DNA from: an uncultured Bacteroidales bacterium
GTDB taxonomy: Bacteria; Bacteroidota; Bacteroidia; Bacteroidales; FEN-979
Direction of reading: 5' to 3'
Assembly: GCA_903875045.1 (NCBI GenBank)
Contig: CAIQUS010000218.1
Span: 1 to 38,023 of the forward strand
Length of the DNA stretch: 38,023 bases
A program made the translations under genes and the position numbers. Shown in pieces: positions 1 to 8,050 of this stretch; positions within the stretch are counted from its first letter, which is position 1; every line of letters starts with the position of its first letter. A model generated the notes under the pieces. It did no database searches and was not told the DNA's origin. It worked only from the letters and a program-made list of their open reading frames with translations.

Positions 1-317
1 ATCAATAAAATCAACTATCTTACAAACAATCAATCAACAAAATACGGTTGATATCGTCTAGATGGCGAATAAAAACAGGACAACAAGCCTGAAAATTGTT
101 AATAACCCTTGGATTTAAAAAACAGGGGGTGAATAGTTACGTCTTTTATACTGCAATAAACTTAATGACCCCTTATTTGAGCCACACGGATTTTTGATCT
201 GTTGATAAATCTGTTTACGACAGTAACTGACATCAGATCCTCTCCTCACTCTTTCCACACGAATTGCAGAAAAACAATTGTTTCCATTTTTTTTAACCAC
301 TTCTGAACCACTGAAAG
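1..317. other. 5' intergenic region, no gene seen
   Basis: AT-rich leader upstream of the first surface-protein gene. I see no convincing reading frame, RNA gene or clear TAnnTTTG promoter box. The last 40 bases contain a T-rich run (about 286-296) and then the A/G-rich context just before the ATG at 318. Confidence 0.5.
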
Positions 318-3300
318 ATGAGAAAATATTTATTTGTTTTAATCGCTTTTGTTTTCTGTACCATGCGTTTGCATGCACAGGTCAGCTCGTATCATTTCTC
401 CGGCAGCGTTGGAACATACACGCCGTTAGCATCAGAAATCATTTTGTGGGACGGAGTTTTCGATGACGGAATTTCTGATCCGATTACGATTCCTGATTTT
501 ACCATGGATGGGATTACATACACCACGATGTATGTTTCAATGAACGGTTTTGTAACACTGGGTACAACGGCCATCCCCACATCAGATACCTACAATGCCA
601 TTTCATCGGCTACCGCTTATGATAAAGCGCTATCATTATATTGCGGGGACCTGGAGAGTGCGGAATCCGGCACTCCGCAAATTTCATATTTCACCAATGA
701 TGCCGGTGAAATTGTGGTTCAGTGGCAGGATCTCAAGTTCTATGGAAGCACTTATACCGGACACAGGCTGAGCTTTCAGCTTCGCATGAACCCGGCAACC
801 GGCCTGATCAGGTTTATATACGGAGGTACCATCACCGCCACAACCAATGGCATCAACCTGCAGGTCGGACTAAGGGGTTCTGACAACACTGATTACAATA
901 ACCGGGAGACCACATCAGATTGGTCTGCTACCACTGCAGGTTTGTCCAACGATGCCATGTGTACGTTTTCTGAGGCTTCCTTACCTGCAGAAGGGCTGAC
1001 GTTTACCTTTACCAATCCCAATTGCAATCCGGTCACCTATTTTCCTTTCACCGAAAGTTTCAATGACACCCTTTTTGCACCAGTCTGCTGGACCAGCTTA
1101 AATACTTCAGGACCAAGTTCTCCGGGAACATGGGACCGGCAAACCGAAGGATTTGATCCAGTTTGCACACCCCACTCCGGTGCTGCCATGGCGCACTTCA
1201 ATTGCTGGGATTATGTTGCAGGCACTGCCGGTATTCTGGTAACACCCCAATTGGCCTTGTCATCAGATCAATACGAAGTGCATTTCTGGATGTATCGTGA
1301 TGATACCTGGGGTTCATATCTGGATTTGGTGAATGTTTACTACAATAGTTTACCGAATACCAACGAGGCTACACTTATCGGATCTGTATACCGGTATTAC
1401 GAATTGTCACCACAGGAGGCAACTCCAAATCAATGGTATGAATATGTATTTAATGTGCCCCCAGGGTCCTTTGGCAATGCCTACATTGTTCTTGAGGCAG
1501 TTAGCAATAATGGCACCAATATGTTTCTAGATGATGTGAATATCAAAAAAATCTTTACCTGCCCGGTTGATGCCACGGCGGAACTGGAGCCCTGCGGATC
1601 TGAACTTAACGGAGGTTGCAGCATGCCGGTCCCGGCGTTTGAACCCATTGCCCTGGATGAGACCAAATGCGGAAAAGTATTCAACAATGGCACCCATAAG
1701 GATGAAGACTGGTATACTTTTACGCTTGCCCACCGGACAGAAGTAGTACTGGCAGCAAACGCTGAATTTCCCTATTTGATAAGGTTTATTCATTCGCCTT
1801 GTCTGCAAAATGGCAATATAACGGCAGATTCCGCCTTAGCTTATACCGGAAAATCATTGAATATAACCCTGGATGCAGGCACCTATTATGCTGTAATATC
1901 GCCGACAGGTAATTTTAACATCGCCTGTGGTGTTGAGAACAGGTATTGGCTTTCACTAACAGGAAATGAATGTTATATTGGAACTTTACCGTTTTCCGAA
2001 AGTTTTAATGATGTTGTTTTCCCTCCTGCCTGCTGGACAAATGAAAAAATTGACGGAGCCGGCCTCCCCGGAACATGGGACAGGCAAACAGATGGGGTGT
2101 TTCCCACCTGTGCACCTCATTCTGGTGCCGCCATGGCCCGTTTTCAGGCAAGTAACTATGAAACCGGAACTACCGGTATCCTCGTAACACCTCAATTCGA
2201 AAAATTATATTCTGATCAATATGAAGTTCGCTTCTGGATGTACCGTGATAGTGGCTTCAGTGGCAATGCCGATTCGGTGAATGTATATTATAATTGGGCA
2301 CCAAATAAATGGGGAACCCTCCTGGGTACTATTCACAGGTATTATGGCATGTCACCGGCAGAAACAACGGCAGATAAATGGTATGAGTATGTATTCAGGG
2401 TGCCTTCCGGTTCATGGGGCAATGCCTATATCATTTTTGAAGGGGTGAGCATGACAGGGAACAATATTTTTATAGATGACGTAAGATTCAAGCAATCAAT
2501 AATCTGTCCTTCAAGTTCAACGGCAGAACTCGAGCCCTGCGGATCTGATTTAAATGGTGGATGTACCATGGCCGTCCCGGCTTTTGAACCCATCACCATA
2601 GGCGTGGCAAAGTGCGGAACGGTATGGTGTGATGGCATTAACCGCGATTCCGACTGGTACACTTTCACACTCACCGAATCAACAGATGTCACATTTACCG
2701 TAAATGCAGAATTTCCGGCGCTGATTGGCCTGGTCGCAGCGCCATGTCCCGCACCTTCCTATATCGTTTACAATTCAGGGTCCGGAATTCCTCCGCTTTT
2801 GGTCAATGCAACACTTCCTGCCGGTACTTATTATGCGGTTGTAAAGCCATCAAATTTATCAACAATGATAGCCTGTGGGGTGGAAAACAAATACTGGGCG
2901 GCTTTGGAGGCATGTCCGATAGGTTCCACAGTCGAGCAGGAGCCTTGTTTGTCTGATCTGAATGGCGGATGCAACATGGCCATCCCTGCCTTCGAGCCAA
3001 TCATCCTTGGAGAAACAAAATGCGGAACCTCCTGGTGTAATGGCAGTATCCGCGATACCGACTGGCATATATTCACGTTGACACAACAAACAAGGGTAAC
3101 CTGGAAGACAAATGCGGAATTTCCTGTGACAGTCGGTTTTATCACCGCCCCTTGTCCCGCCATCAATTTTTCCAATTATACCAGCGGACCGGCCGGAACA
3201 ATAACCGCAATCACTTCACTTCTTGAAGCCGGAACCTATTATGCCTGGATTGGACCGAGAAACTGGAGTACCATTATACAATGCGGAGGAGCAGATAAGT

Positions 3301-4160
3301 ACTGGGCCAAATTGTCGGTAAGCACTTGTATTGAACCTGTCGGAGTGGCAATCTCCTCCATCTCTGCAACAACAGCTGTGATTTCATGGACAGCTCCCAA
3401 TCCGGCTCCCGGAAACGGCTATGAGTTTGAGGTTCGTTCTGCTGGGCTTCCGGGCAGTGGCCTGGAAGGGCTTGCTGCATCGGGTACAACAGCTGCCGGT
3501 GTGCTGACTGCACCTGTTTCAGGACTTAGCCCCGATACCTTGTATCATGTATATGTTCGTTCGGTGTGTGGTGTGGCTGATTTTAGTCCATGGTCAAATG
3601 ATGTTCAGTTTACCACCCTTTTCATTGAAACGAATACGAATGTTCAAACTGAAATCCTGGGAGGACAATCATTTTGTTATAATGCGCTCCAAACCATTAC
3701 AGTTGCCGGAGGTGTTACAGCATTTGTTGTAAATGCCGGCGGTAGCGCAACCATGATTGCCGGACTGAAAGTTGATTTTCTGCCGGGTACACTGGTAAAA
3801 AACGGTGGTTATTTGCATGGGTACATTGCCCCCGGAGGCCCTTTCTGTATTGCTCCGCCGATGGTCAAGGCCATCACGGCTGAAAATGCTGATCTTCCTG
3901 ATGTTCCAGGGCAATCATTCTTTAAGATTTATCCTAATCCAACAAATGGCAACTTTACCCTCGAGCAAAAGGGCGACAGAATATCCCGCATTGTGAAAAT
4001 AGAGGTTTATGGAATGCGCGGGGATAAAGTAATGACTTCGGCAATGATCAATGAAAAGAAGCATGAATTCTCCCTCTCAGAAGTACCTGCCGGATTATAT
4101 TTTATTAAAATGGTGGGAGATGATTGTACCGAAACCGCCAAGCTGATTAAAACACGGTAA
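318..4160 (+). CDS. T9SS-exported modular surface protein (anchor-J, PPC-like and Fn3 modules)
   Basis: 1280 residues, probably an adhesin or host/matrix-facing surface protein; no enzyme motif is visible. Residues 1-20 form a signal peptide ending LHAQ. Residues about 21-240 are the beta-rich N-terminal domain common in T9SS proteins (MYVSMNGFVTLG). Two choice-of-anchor-J-like modules start near 241 and 556 (both F.ESFND, TPHSGAAMA/APHSGAAMA, FLDDV or FIDDV). Cys-rich pre-peptidase-C-like modules follow near 415, 730 and 866 (each with E.EPC.S.LNGGC and DW..FTL). A fibronectin type III domain starts near 1004 and a GG.ATMIAG...NGGYLHGYI module near 1113. A type A sorting domain begins at about 1201 (IYPNPTNGNF) and ends KLIKTR. 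The ATG at 318 is chosen because the signal peptide begins there. Export by T9SS and anchoring at the cell surface are inferred from the sorting domain. Confidence 0.9.
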   Translation: MRKYLFVLIAFVFCTMRLHAQVSSYHFSGSVGTYTPLASEIILWDGVFDDGISDPITIPDFTMDGITYTTMYVSMNGFVTLGTTAIPTSDTYNAISSATAYDKALSLYCGDLESAESGTPQISYFTNDAGEIVVQWQDLKFYGSTYTGHRLSFQLRMNPATGLIRFIYGGTITATTNGINLQVGLRGSDNTDYNNRETTSDWSATTAGLSNDAMCTFSEASLPAEGLTFTFTNPNCNPVTYFPFTESFNDTLFAPVCWTSLNTSGPSSPGTWDRQTEGFDPVCTPHSGAAMAHFNCWDYVAGTAGILVTPQLALSSDQYEVHFWMYRDDTWGSYLDLVNVYYNSLPNTNEATLIGSVYRYYELSPQEATPNQWYEYVFNVPPGSFGNAYIVLEAVSNNGTNMFLDDVNIKKIFTCPVDATAELEPCGSELNGGCSMPVPAFEPIALDETKCGKVFNNGTHKDEDWYTFTLAHRTEVVLAANAEFPYLIRFIHSPCLQNGNITADSALAYTGKSLNITLDAGTYYAVISPTGNFNIACGVENRYWLSLTGNECYIGTLPFSESFNDVVFPPACWTNEKIDGAGLPGTWDRQTDGVFPTCAPHSGAAMARFQASNYETGTTGILVTPQFEKLYSDQYEVRFWMYRDSGFSGNADSVNVYYNWAPNKWGTLLGTIHRYYGMSPAETTADKWYEYVFRVPSGSWGNAYIIFEGVSMTGNNIFIDDVRFKQSIICPSSSTAELEPCGSDLNGGCTMAVPAFEPITIGVAKCGTVWCDGINRDSDWYTFTLTESTDVTFTVNAEFPALIGLVAAPCPAPSYIVYNSGSGIPPLLVNATLPAGTYYAVVKPSNLSTMIACGVENKYWAALEACPIGSTVEQEPCLSDLNGGCNMAIPAFEPIILGETKCGTSWCNGSIRDTDWHIFTLTQQTRVTWKTNAEFPVTVGFITAPCPAINFSNYTSGPAGTITAITSLLEAGTYYAWIGPRNWSTIIQCGGADKYWAKLSVSTCIEPVGVAISSISATTAVISWTAPNPAPGNGYEFEVRSAGLPGSGLEGLAASGTTAAGVLTAPVSGLSPDTLYHVYVRSVCGVADFSPWSNDVQFTTLFIETNTNVQTEILGGQSFCYNALQTITVAGGVTAFVVNAGGSATMIAGLKVDFLPGTLVKNGGYLHGYIAPGGPFCIAPPMVKAITAENADLPDVPGQSFFKIYPNPTNGNFTLEQKGDRISRIVKIEVYGMRGDKVMTSAMINEKKHEFSLSEVPAGLYFIKMVGDDCTETAKLIKTR

Positions 4161-4166
4161 TACTCT

Positions 4167-4340
4167 TCAGATCCCTGCAGGCCGCAAAATTGACCAAGGC
4201 CGAATGTTTGCTGCTTTTTTCACAAACTCTTCCTGTGAATCGTTCTGCCTGATTGTGACAAGGTTTTGAAACGAGCAATTCCCTGAATGCCAGAATTGAG
4301 TGATGGTGATCAGGAGAAGCAGCGCGTGAAAATCTTTCAT
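4167..4340 (-). pseudogene. Probable 5' remnant of a GH29 alpha-L-fucosidase gene
   Basis: On the minus strand an ATG at 4340 opens a 57-codon frame. It starts with a secretion-like N-terminus (MKDFHALLLLITITQF) and continues to SQEEFVKKAANIRP before losing sense and stopping at 4167. The segment resembles, from memory, the start of the mature region of bacterial GH29 alpha-L-fucosidases, which read like KAANVRPTPRQLAWQ followed by the catalytic barrel. Nothing of the roughly 400-residue catalytic domain is present: the frame ends 7 bases from the stop of the convergent surface-protein gene. It is best read as a deletion remnant. It could instead be a small secreted peptide or chance, so confidence is moderate. 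Confidence 0.38.
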
Positions 4341-4421
4341 GTGGACAACAAAATAGGCAAAAATAGACAGCATTGGTTGTGAATTGTGTATATTTGGATG
4401 GTTAAACTAAAACAAATACTC

Positions 4422-4601
4422 ATGGACGTCCTTGAAAAAATTCTCGAAACCATCAAAAATGCCGGACAGCCGGTAAGTGCCGGTCAGATCACCGAAATGT
4501 CGGGCATCGACCGCAAAGAAGTTGATAAAGCTATGAAAAAGCTGAAGACTACCGGCGCAATCACCTCTCCCAAAAATTGCTATTGGGAACCGGCAAAATA
4601 A
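4422..4601 (+). CDS. Small winged-helix DNA-binding protein
   Basis: A 59-residue protein made almost entirely of one winged-helix domain. Helices cover about residues 1-12 ([15 protein letters not shown]), 18-25 (AGQITEMS) and 29-41 ([13 protein letters not shown]), followed by the wing ([13 protein letters not shown]). This is the layout of the small MarR-like or minimal winged-helix proteins widespread in Bacteroidota. The frame is open from a GTG at 4386, but the internal ATG at 4422 gives the compact domain and is preferred. It lies 90 bases upstream of nuoA, yet a separate -7 box lies between them, so it need not be in the nuo operon. Its target is unknown. Confidence 0.75.
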   Translation: MDVLEKILETIKNAGQPVSAGQITEMSGIDRKEVDKAMKKLKTTGAITSPKNCYWEPAK

Positions 4602-4664
4602 CCCTGAATCTCCTGATTTCGCATATTCTTTGTGAAGATTTTAACGGTGTTTGAAAAAAATATT

Positions 4665-4672
4665 TATCTTTG
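4665..4672 (+). promoter_or_regulatory. Candidate -7 box for the nuo operon
   Basis: TATCTTTG matches the Bacteroidota -7 consensus TAnnTTTG and lies 19 bases before the nuoA ATG, predicting a very short 5' leader. A TTTG is present upstream (about 4650-4653), but its spacing is shorter than the usual 19-21 bases, so the -33 element is uncertain. Confidence 0.45.
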
Positions 4673-4691
4673 TCAAGAATAATTCTAAATA

Positions 4692-5075
4692 ATGGAAAAG
4701 GCATTTTTCCCCTCTGATTACATACCTGTGCTGGTGCAATCGGTTGTGGCGTTTGGATTCGTTGCAGTTACCATGCTGGCAACACATTTCATCGGAGGAA
4801 AGCGCAAAAAGTTTCATACCATCCGGAAGGACCAGAATTTTGAATGCGGCATTGAGGTGAAAGGAAATGCACGTTTCCCCTTCTCAGTGAAATATTTTTT
4901 AATCGCCATTCTTTTCGTGCTCTTCGATGTGGAGATTATTTTCTTCTATCCATGGGCCATTAATTTCAAGGAGTTTGGCTGGGACGGATTATGGGAAATG
5001 CTCCTGTTCATGGGATTTCTGTTGTTCGGCTTCTGGTACATCATAAAAAAAGGGGCGCTTAACTGGGAAGATTGA
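4692..5075 (+). CDS. nuoA: NADH-quinone oxidoreductase subunit A
   Basis: Membrane subunit of respiratory complex I, at the junction between the hydrophilic arm and the membrane arm. 127 residues with three transmembrane helices (about 14-34, 69-87 and 98-118). The conserved loop DQNFECGIEV carries the family Cys, and FLIAILFVLFDVEIIFFYPWA carries the signature acidic residues. First gene of the 14-gene nuo cluster. A 94-base spacer with repeats separates it from nuoB. Confidence 0.97.
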   Translation: MEKAFFPSDYIPVLVQSVVAFGFVAVTMLATHFIGGKRKKFHTIRKDQNFECGIEVKGNARFPFSVKYFLIAILFVLFDVEIIFFYPWAINFKEFGWDGLWEMLLFMGFLLFGFWYIIKKGALNWED

Positions 5076-5083
5076 TGGATTCA

Positions 5084-5111
5084 GGAAATTGGAAATTGGA
5101 AATTGGAAATT
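5084..5111 (+). repeat. Short GGAAATT heptamer array (4 units)
   Basis: Four exact tandem copies of GGAAATT begin 9 bases after the nuoA stop codon. The same unit builds the larger array at 19825-19939. It fills about one third of the nuoA-nuoB spacer. Confidence 0.9.
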
Positions 5112-5123
5112 CGTAGTTCAACC

Positions 5124-5147
5124 TTCGTTGTTCAATATTCAATATTC
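5124..5147 (+). repeat. Dispersed intergenic word TTCGTTG(T/A)TCAATATTCA
   Basis: An 18-base word starting TTCGTTGTTCAATATTCA matches 13192-13209 at 17 of 18 positions and, in reverse complement, 12568-12585. The end here repeats AATATTC. It lies directly after the heptamer array in the nuoA-nuoB spacer. Confidence 0.7.
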
Positions 5148-5169
5148 TTCCGTGTTTTGAACAAGTAAA

Positions 5170-5727
5170 ATGCAAAAGGAAACACCTAAATATAACAAAT
5201 CAGAGCCTCCCGAAGGATATACCGCACCGGGAATTTTTGCCACCACCTTTGATAAGGTAATCGGGTTGGCGAGAAAGAACTCTATATGGCCATTGCCCTT
5301 TGCCACCTCATGCTGTGGCATTGAGTTTATGGCTACCATGGGTGCCCATTATGATCTCGGAAGGTTTGGCGCAGAAAGACTGAGTTTTAGTCCGCGACAA
5401 GCCGACCTCCTGATGGTAATGGGAACGATTGCCAAGAAAATGGCACCGGTTATTCAGCAGGTTTATATTCAAATGGCAGAACCACGCTGGGTACTTGCTG
5501 TGGGTGCCTGTGCATCAAGCGGCGGAATATTCGACACCTACAGTGTGCTGCAAGGTATTGACCGGGTGGTCCCTGTTGATGTTTACGTACCCGGATGTCC
5601 ACCCCGCCCGGAACAGATCATCGATGGTTTTATGAAGGTCCAGGAACTTGTGGCAAATGAATCGCTGAGGCGGAGATATTCAGCGGAGTATAAGGAGTTG
5701 TTGGAGGGGTATGGGATATTAAAATAA
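5170..5727 (+). CDS. nuoB: NADH-quinone oxidoreductase subunit B (N2 cluster)
   Basis: Peripheral subunit carrying the terminal 4Fe-4S cluster N2, which reduces quinone together with NuoD. 185 residues. The cluster ligands are visible as the adjacent pair C48-C49 ([10 protein letters not shown]), C114 (GACASSGG) and C143 (PGCPPRPEQ). The N-terminus is short and soluble, with no membrane segment. The ATG at 5170 follows an A-rich context and gives the usual family length. A 48-base spacer containing a 20-bp palindrome precedes the nuoC ATG. Confidence 0.97.
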   Translation: MQKETPKYNKSEPPEGYTAPGIFATTFDKVIGLARKNSIWPLPFATSCCGIEFMATMGAHYDLGRFGAERLSFSPRQADLLMVMGTIAKKMAPVIQQVYIQMAEPRWVLAVGACASSGGIFDTYSVLQGIDRVVPVDVYVPGCPPRPEQIIDGFMKVQELVANESLRRRYSAEYKELLEGYGILK

Positions 5728-5737
5728 TTTTATGCAG

Positions 5738-5757
5738 AGACGCTGCATGCAGCGTCT
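5738..5757. repeat. Perfect 20-bp palindrome between nuoB and nuoC
   Basis: AGACGCTGCA followed by its exact reverse complement TGCAGCGTCT. As RNA it would form a stable GC-rich hairpin in the operon transcript. There is no T-tract, so a rho-independent terminator is unlikely. AGACGC...GCGTCT palindromes are recalled as dispersed intergenic elements in Bacteroidota. Confidence 0.85.
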
Positions 5758-5775
5758 TTAATATTGAGATCAGGG

Positions 5776-6270
5776 ATGGAGAATTCGTTTATCATCGATA
5801 AGTTGTACAAGGCTTTTGATCAGGATATCCTGAAAATGGATACATCCTCTGATGTTCTTTCTTTTATCATTGCCAGCCCGGTGGTTCATGATGTGATCAG
5901 CTTTTTGAAGAACGATGAGAATATGAATTTCAATTTCCTGACCGATTTGTGTGGCATTCATTATCCCGACCGGGGTTTGCCCCTGGGTGTTGTATATCAC
6001 CTGCACAATTTGACGGAAAACAAACGCATCCGGATCAAAACCTTTGTGACAATGAATGAACCGAAAGTATCAACGGTTACCGATCTCTTCTCATCAGCCA
6101 ACTGGATGGAGAGGGAAACCTTTGATTTTTACGGAATTATTTTTGAAGGACATCCGAACCTGAAACGGATTTTAAATGTGGAATACATGGACTTTTTCCC
6201 TTTGCGTAAGGAATACCCTTTAGAGGATCCTACCAGGGAAGACAAAGATGACAGATATTTTGGACGATAA
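5776..6270 (+). CDS. nuoC: NADH-quinone oxidoreductase subunit C
   Basis: Peripheral 30-kDa-type subunit of complex I that packs against NuoD near the quinone site. 164 residues from the ATG at 5776. The frame is open from a TTG at 5764, but the extra four residues (MRSG) are not expected. The family signature appears near the C-terminus: NWMERETFDFYGIIFEGHPNLKRI, then FPLRKEYPLEDPTREDKDDRYFGR. It is a stand-alone gene, not the NuoCD fusion found in enterobacteria. It overlaps nuoD by 23 bases, suggesting translational coupling. Confidence 0.95.
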   Translation: MENSFIIDKLYKAFDQDILKMDTSSDVLSFIIASPVVHDVISFLKNDENMNFNFLTDLCGIHYPDRGLPLGVVYHLHNLTENKRIRIKTFVTMNEPKVSTVTDLFSSANWMERETFDFYGIIFEGHPNLKRILNVEYMDFFPLRKEYPLEDPTREDKDDRYFGR

Positions 6271-7432
6271 GCAATATACCACCCTCAACCTGGGCCCGAC
6301 CCATCCGGCGACGCACGGCATTTTCCAGAATGTCCTCACGCTTGATGGTGAGCAGATCATCGATGCCGAACAAACCATCGGTTACATTCACCGTGCCTTT
6401 GAAAAGATTGCCGAACACCGTCCGTTTTACCAGATTACTCCCCTCACCGACCGGTTAAACTATTGCTCGTCACCCATCAATAACATCGGATGGCATCAGA
6501 CCGTTGAAAAACTGCTTGGGGTTAAAACCACCAAGCGAATCGATTACATGCGCATCATCCTGATGGAACTGGCGCGCATCACCGACCATCTGGTATGCAA
6601 CAGTGTGATAGGTGTCGACAGCGGGGCCCTCACCGGATTCATCTATGTTTTTCAGGAGCGGGAAAAAGTATATGAGATTTATGAAGAAGTTTCTGGTGCC
6701 CGCCTCACTACCAACATGGGCCGCATCGGTGGCTTTGAACGTGACTTGTCACTAAAGGCAGTGAAAAAGATCAGGGAATTTCTGGATCACCTGCCAAAAG
6801 TGCTGCATGAGTTTGAAAAACTTTTGATGCGTAACCGCATCTTTATGGACCGTACCATAGGGGTAGGCCCGATCAGTGGTGAACGGGCGCTGAACTATGG
6901 ATTTACCGGCCCAAATCTGCGGGCAGCCGGTGTCGATTACGATGTCCGGGTGATGACCCCCTACAGCAGTTATGATGATTTTGAATTCATTATTCCTGTT
7001 GGTACCCAGGGAGATACCTACGACCGGTTTTGTGTTCGTCAGCAGGAAATCTGGGAGAGTGTGAAACTTGTGCGCAATGCCCTTGAAAACCTTCCGGAAG
7101 GTAGTTTTCACCTTGATGTTCCGCAGTTTTACCTGCCTCCCAAGGAAGCAGTTTACTCCAAGATGGAAGCATTGATCTGGCATTTTAAAATCGTGATGGG
7201 CGAAATTGAGGTACCGGTGGGCGAGGTCTACCATTCGGTGGAGGGTGGAAATGGCGAGCTGGGTTTTTACCTGGTCAGCGATGGAGGAAGGACCCCGTTC
7301 CGTCTGCATTTTCGCAGACCGGGATTTATTTATTACCAGGCTTACCCGGAGATGATCCGCGGGGGCGTGTTATCAGATGCCATTCTGACAATGAGCAGCA
7401 TGAATGTAATTGCAGGGGAACTGGACGCGTGA
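6248..7432 (+). CDS. nuoD: NADH-quinone oxidoreductase subunit D (quinone site)
   Basis: 49-kDa-type subunit forming the quinone-reaction chamber with NuoB. 394 residues, normal length. Conserved elements: LGPTHPATHG near residue 14 (quinone-site His loop), TPLTDRLNYCSS (quinone-site Tyr), RTIGVGPISGE, and DSGALTGF. The protein ends IAGELDA rather than the usual GE(V/I)DR, so it lacks the very common terminal Arg. It starts inside nuoC in another frame. Confidence 0.97.
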   Translation: MTDILDDKQYTTLNLGPTHPATHGIFQNVLTLDGEQIIDAEQTIGYIHRAFEKIAEHRPFYQITPLTDRLNYCSSPINNIGWHQTVEKLLGVKTTKRIDYMRIILMELARITDHLVCNSVIGVDSGALTGFIYVFQEREKVYEIYEEVSGARLTTNMGRIGGFERDLSLKAVKKIREFLDHLPKVLHEFEKLLMRNRIFMDRTIGVGPISGERALNYGFTGPNLRAAGVDYDVRVMTPYSSYDDFEFIIPVGTQGDTYDRFCVRQQEIWESVKLVRNALENLPEGSFHLDVPQFYLPPKEAVYSKMEALIWHFKIVMGEIEVPVGEVYHSVEGGNGELGFYLVSDGGRTPFRLHFRRPGFIYYQAYPEMIRGGVLSDAILTMSSMNVIAGELDA

Positions 7433-7465
7433 TTCCCGGACGCCAGCAAAATTTTGATATTGAAA

Positions 7466-8050
7466 ATGGGACAAAACAATCATATACACCATCACCTGTT
7501 TGAGAAACAGAACAAACCGGTGAAATTTTCCGGTTCCACACTGGAGGTGGTTCATCAGTTGATCAAAAGGTATCCTGAAGGTCAGCAAAAATCGGCCCTG
7601 CTGCCTGTTTTGCATATTGCACAGGAGGAATTGGGTGGTTACCTTTCGGTGGATATCATGGATTATGTGGCCTCGTTACTCAACATTCAGCCAATTGAAG
7701 TGTATGAGGTGGCTACATTTTATTCAATGTTTTATCTTGACAAAATGGGAACTTATGTGATAGAAGTATGCCGTACCGGTCCCTGTGCCATCTCAGGCGG
7801 CGAGCAAATACTGGCTCATCTGCAGGATGTTCTGGAGATCAAACCCGGTGAAACCACACATGACGGACTTTTCACCCTGAAGGAAGTGGAGTGTCTCGGA
7901 TCGTGCGGTACCGGACCGGTGATGCAGGTTAATACAGAATATTATGAGAAACTTACACCCGGAAAGGTGGATAAGCTTCTTGAGGACTTGAGGGAATATG
8001 CAAACCAACCTAAACCGGGTGATTCGACATGGGTGGAAAAATTCTGCTAA
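7466..8050 (+). CDS. nuoE: NADH-quinone oxidoreductase subunit E (N1a 2Fe-2S)
   Basis: 24-kDa-type thioredoxin-fold subunit of the NADH-oxidising module, binding a 2Fe-2S cluster. 194 residues from the ATG at 7466; a TTG-initiated extension from 7454 adds only MILK. Ligands are C102 and C107 (VCRTGPCA) and C143 and C147 (ECLGSCG). The N-terminus is His-rich (HIHHHLFEKQ), unusual but short. It overlaps nuoF by 22 bases. Confidence 0.96.
   Translation: MGQNNHIHHHLFEKQNKPVKFSGSTLEVVHQLIKRYPEGQQKSALLPVLHIAQEELGGYLSVDIMDYVASLLNIQPIEVYEVATFYSMFYLDKMGTYVIEVCRTGPCAISGGEQILAHLQDVLEIKPGETTHDGLFTLKEVECLGSCGTGPVMQVNTEYYEKLTPGKVDKLLEDLREYANQPKPGDSTWVEKFC

Noticed and set aside
6752-7309. 185-codon minus-strand frame
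   Set aside because: Shadow of nuoD.
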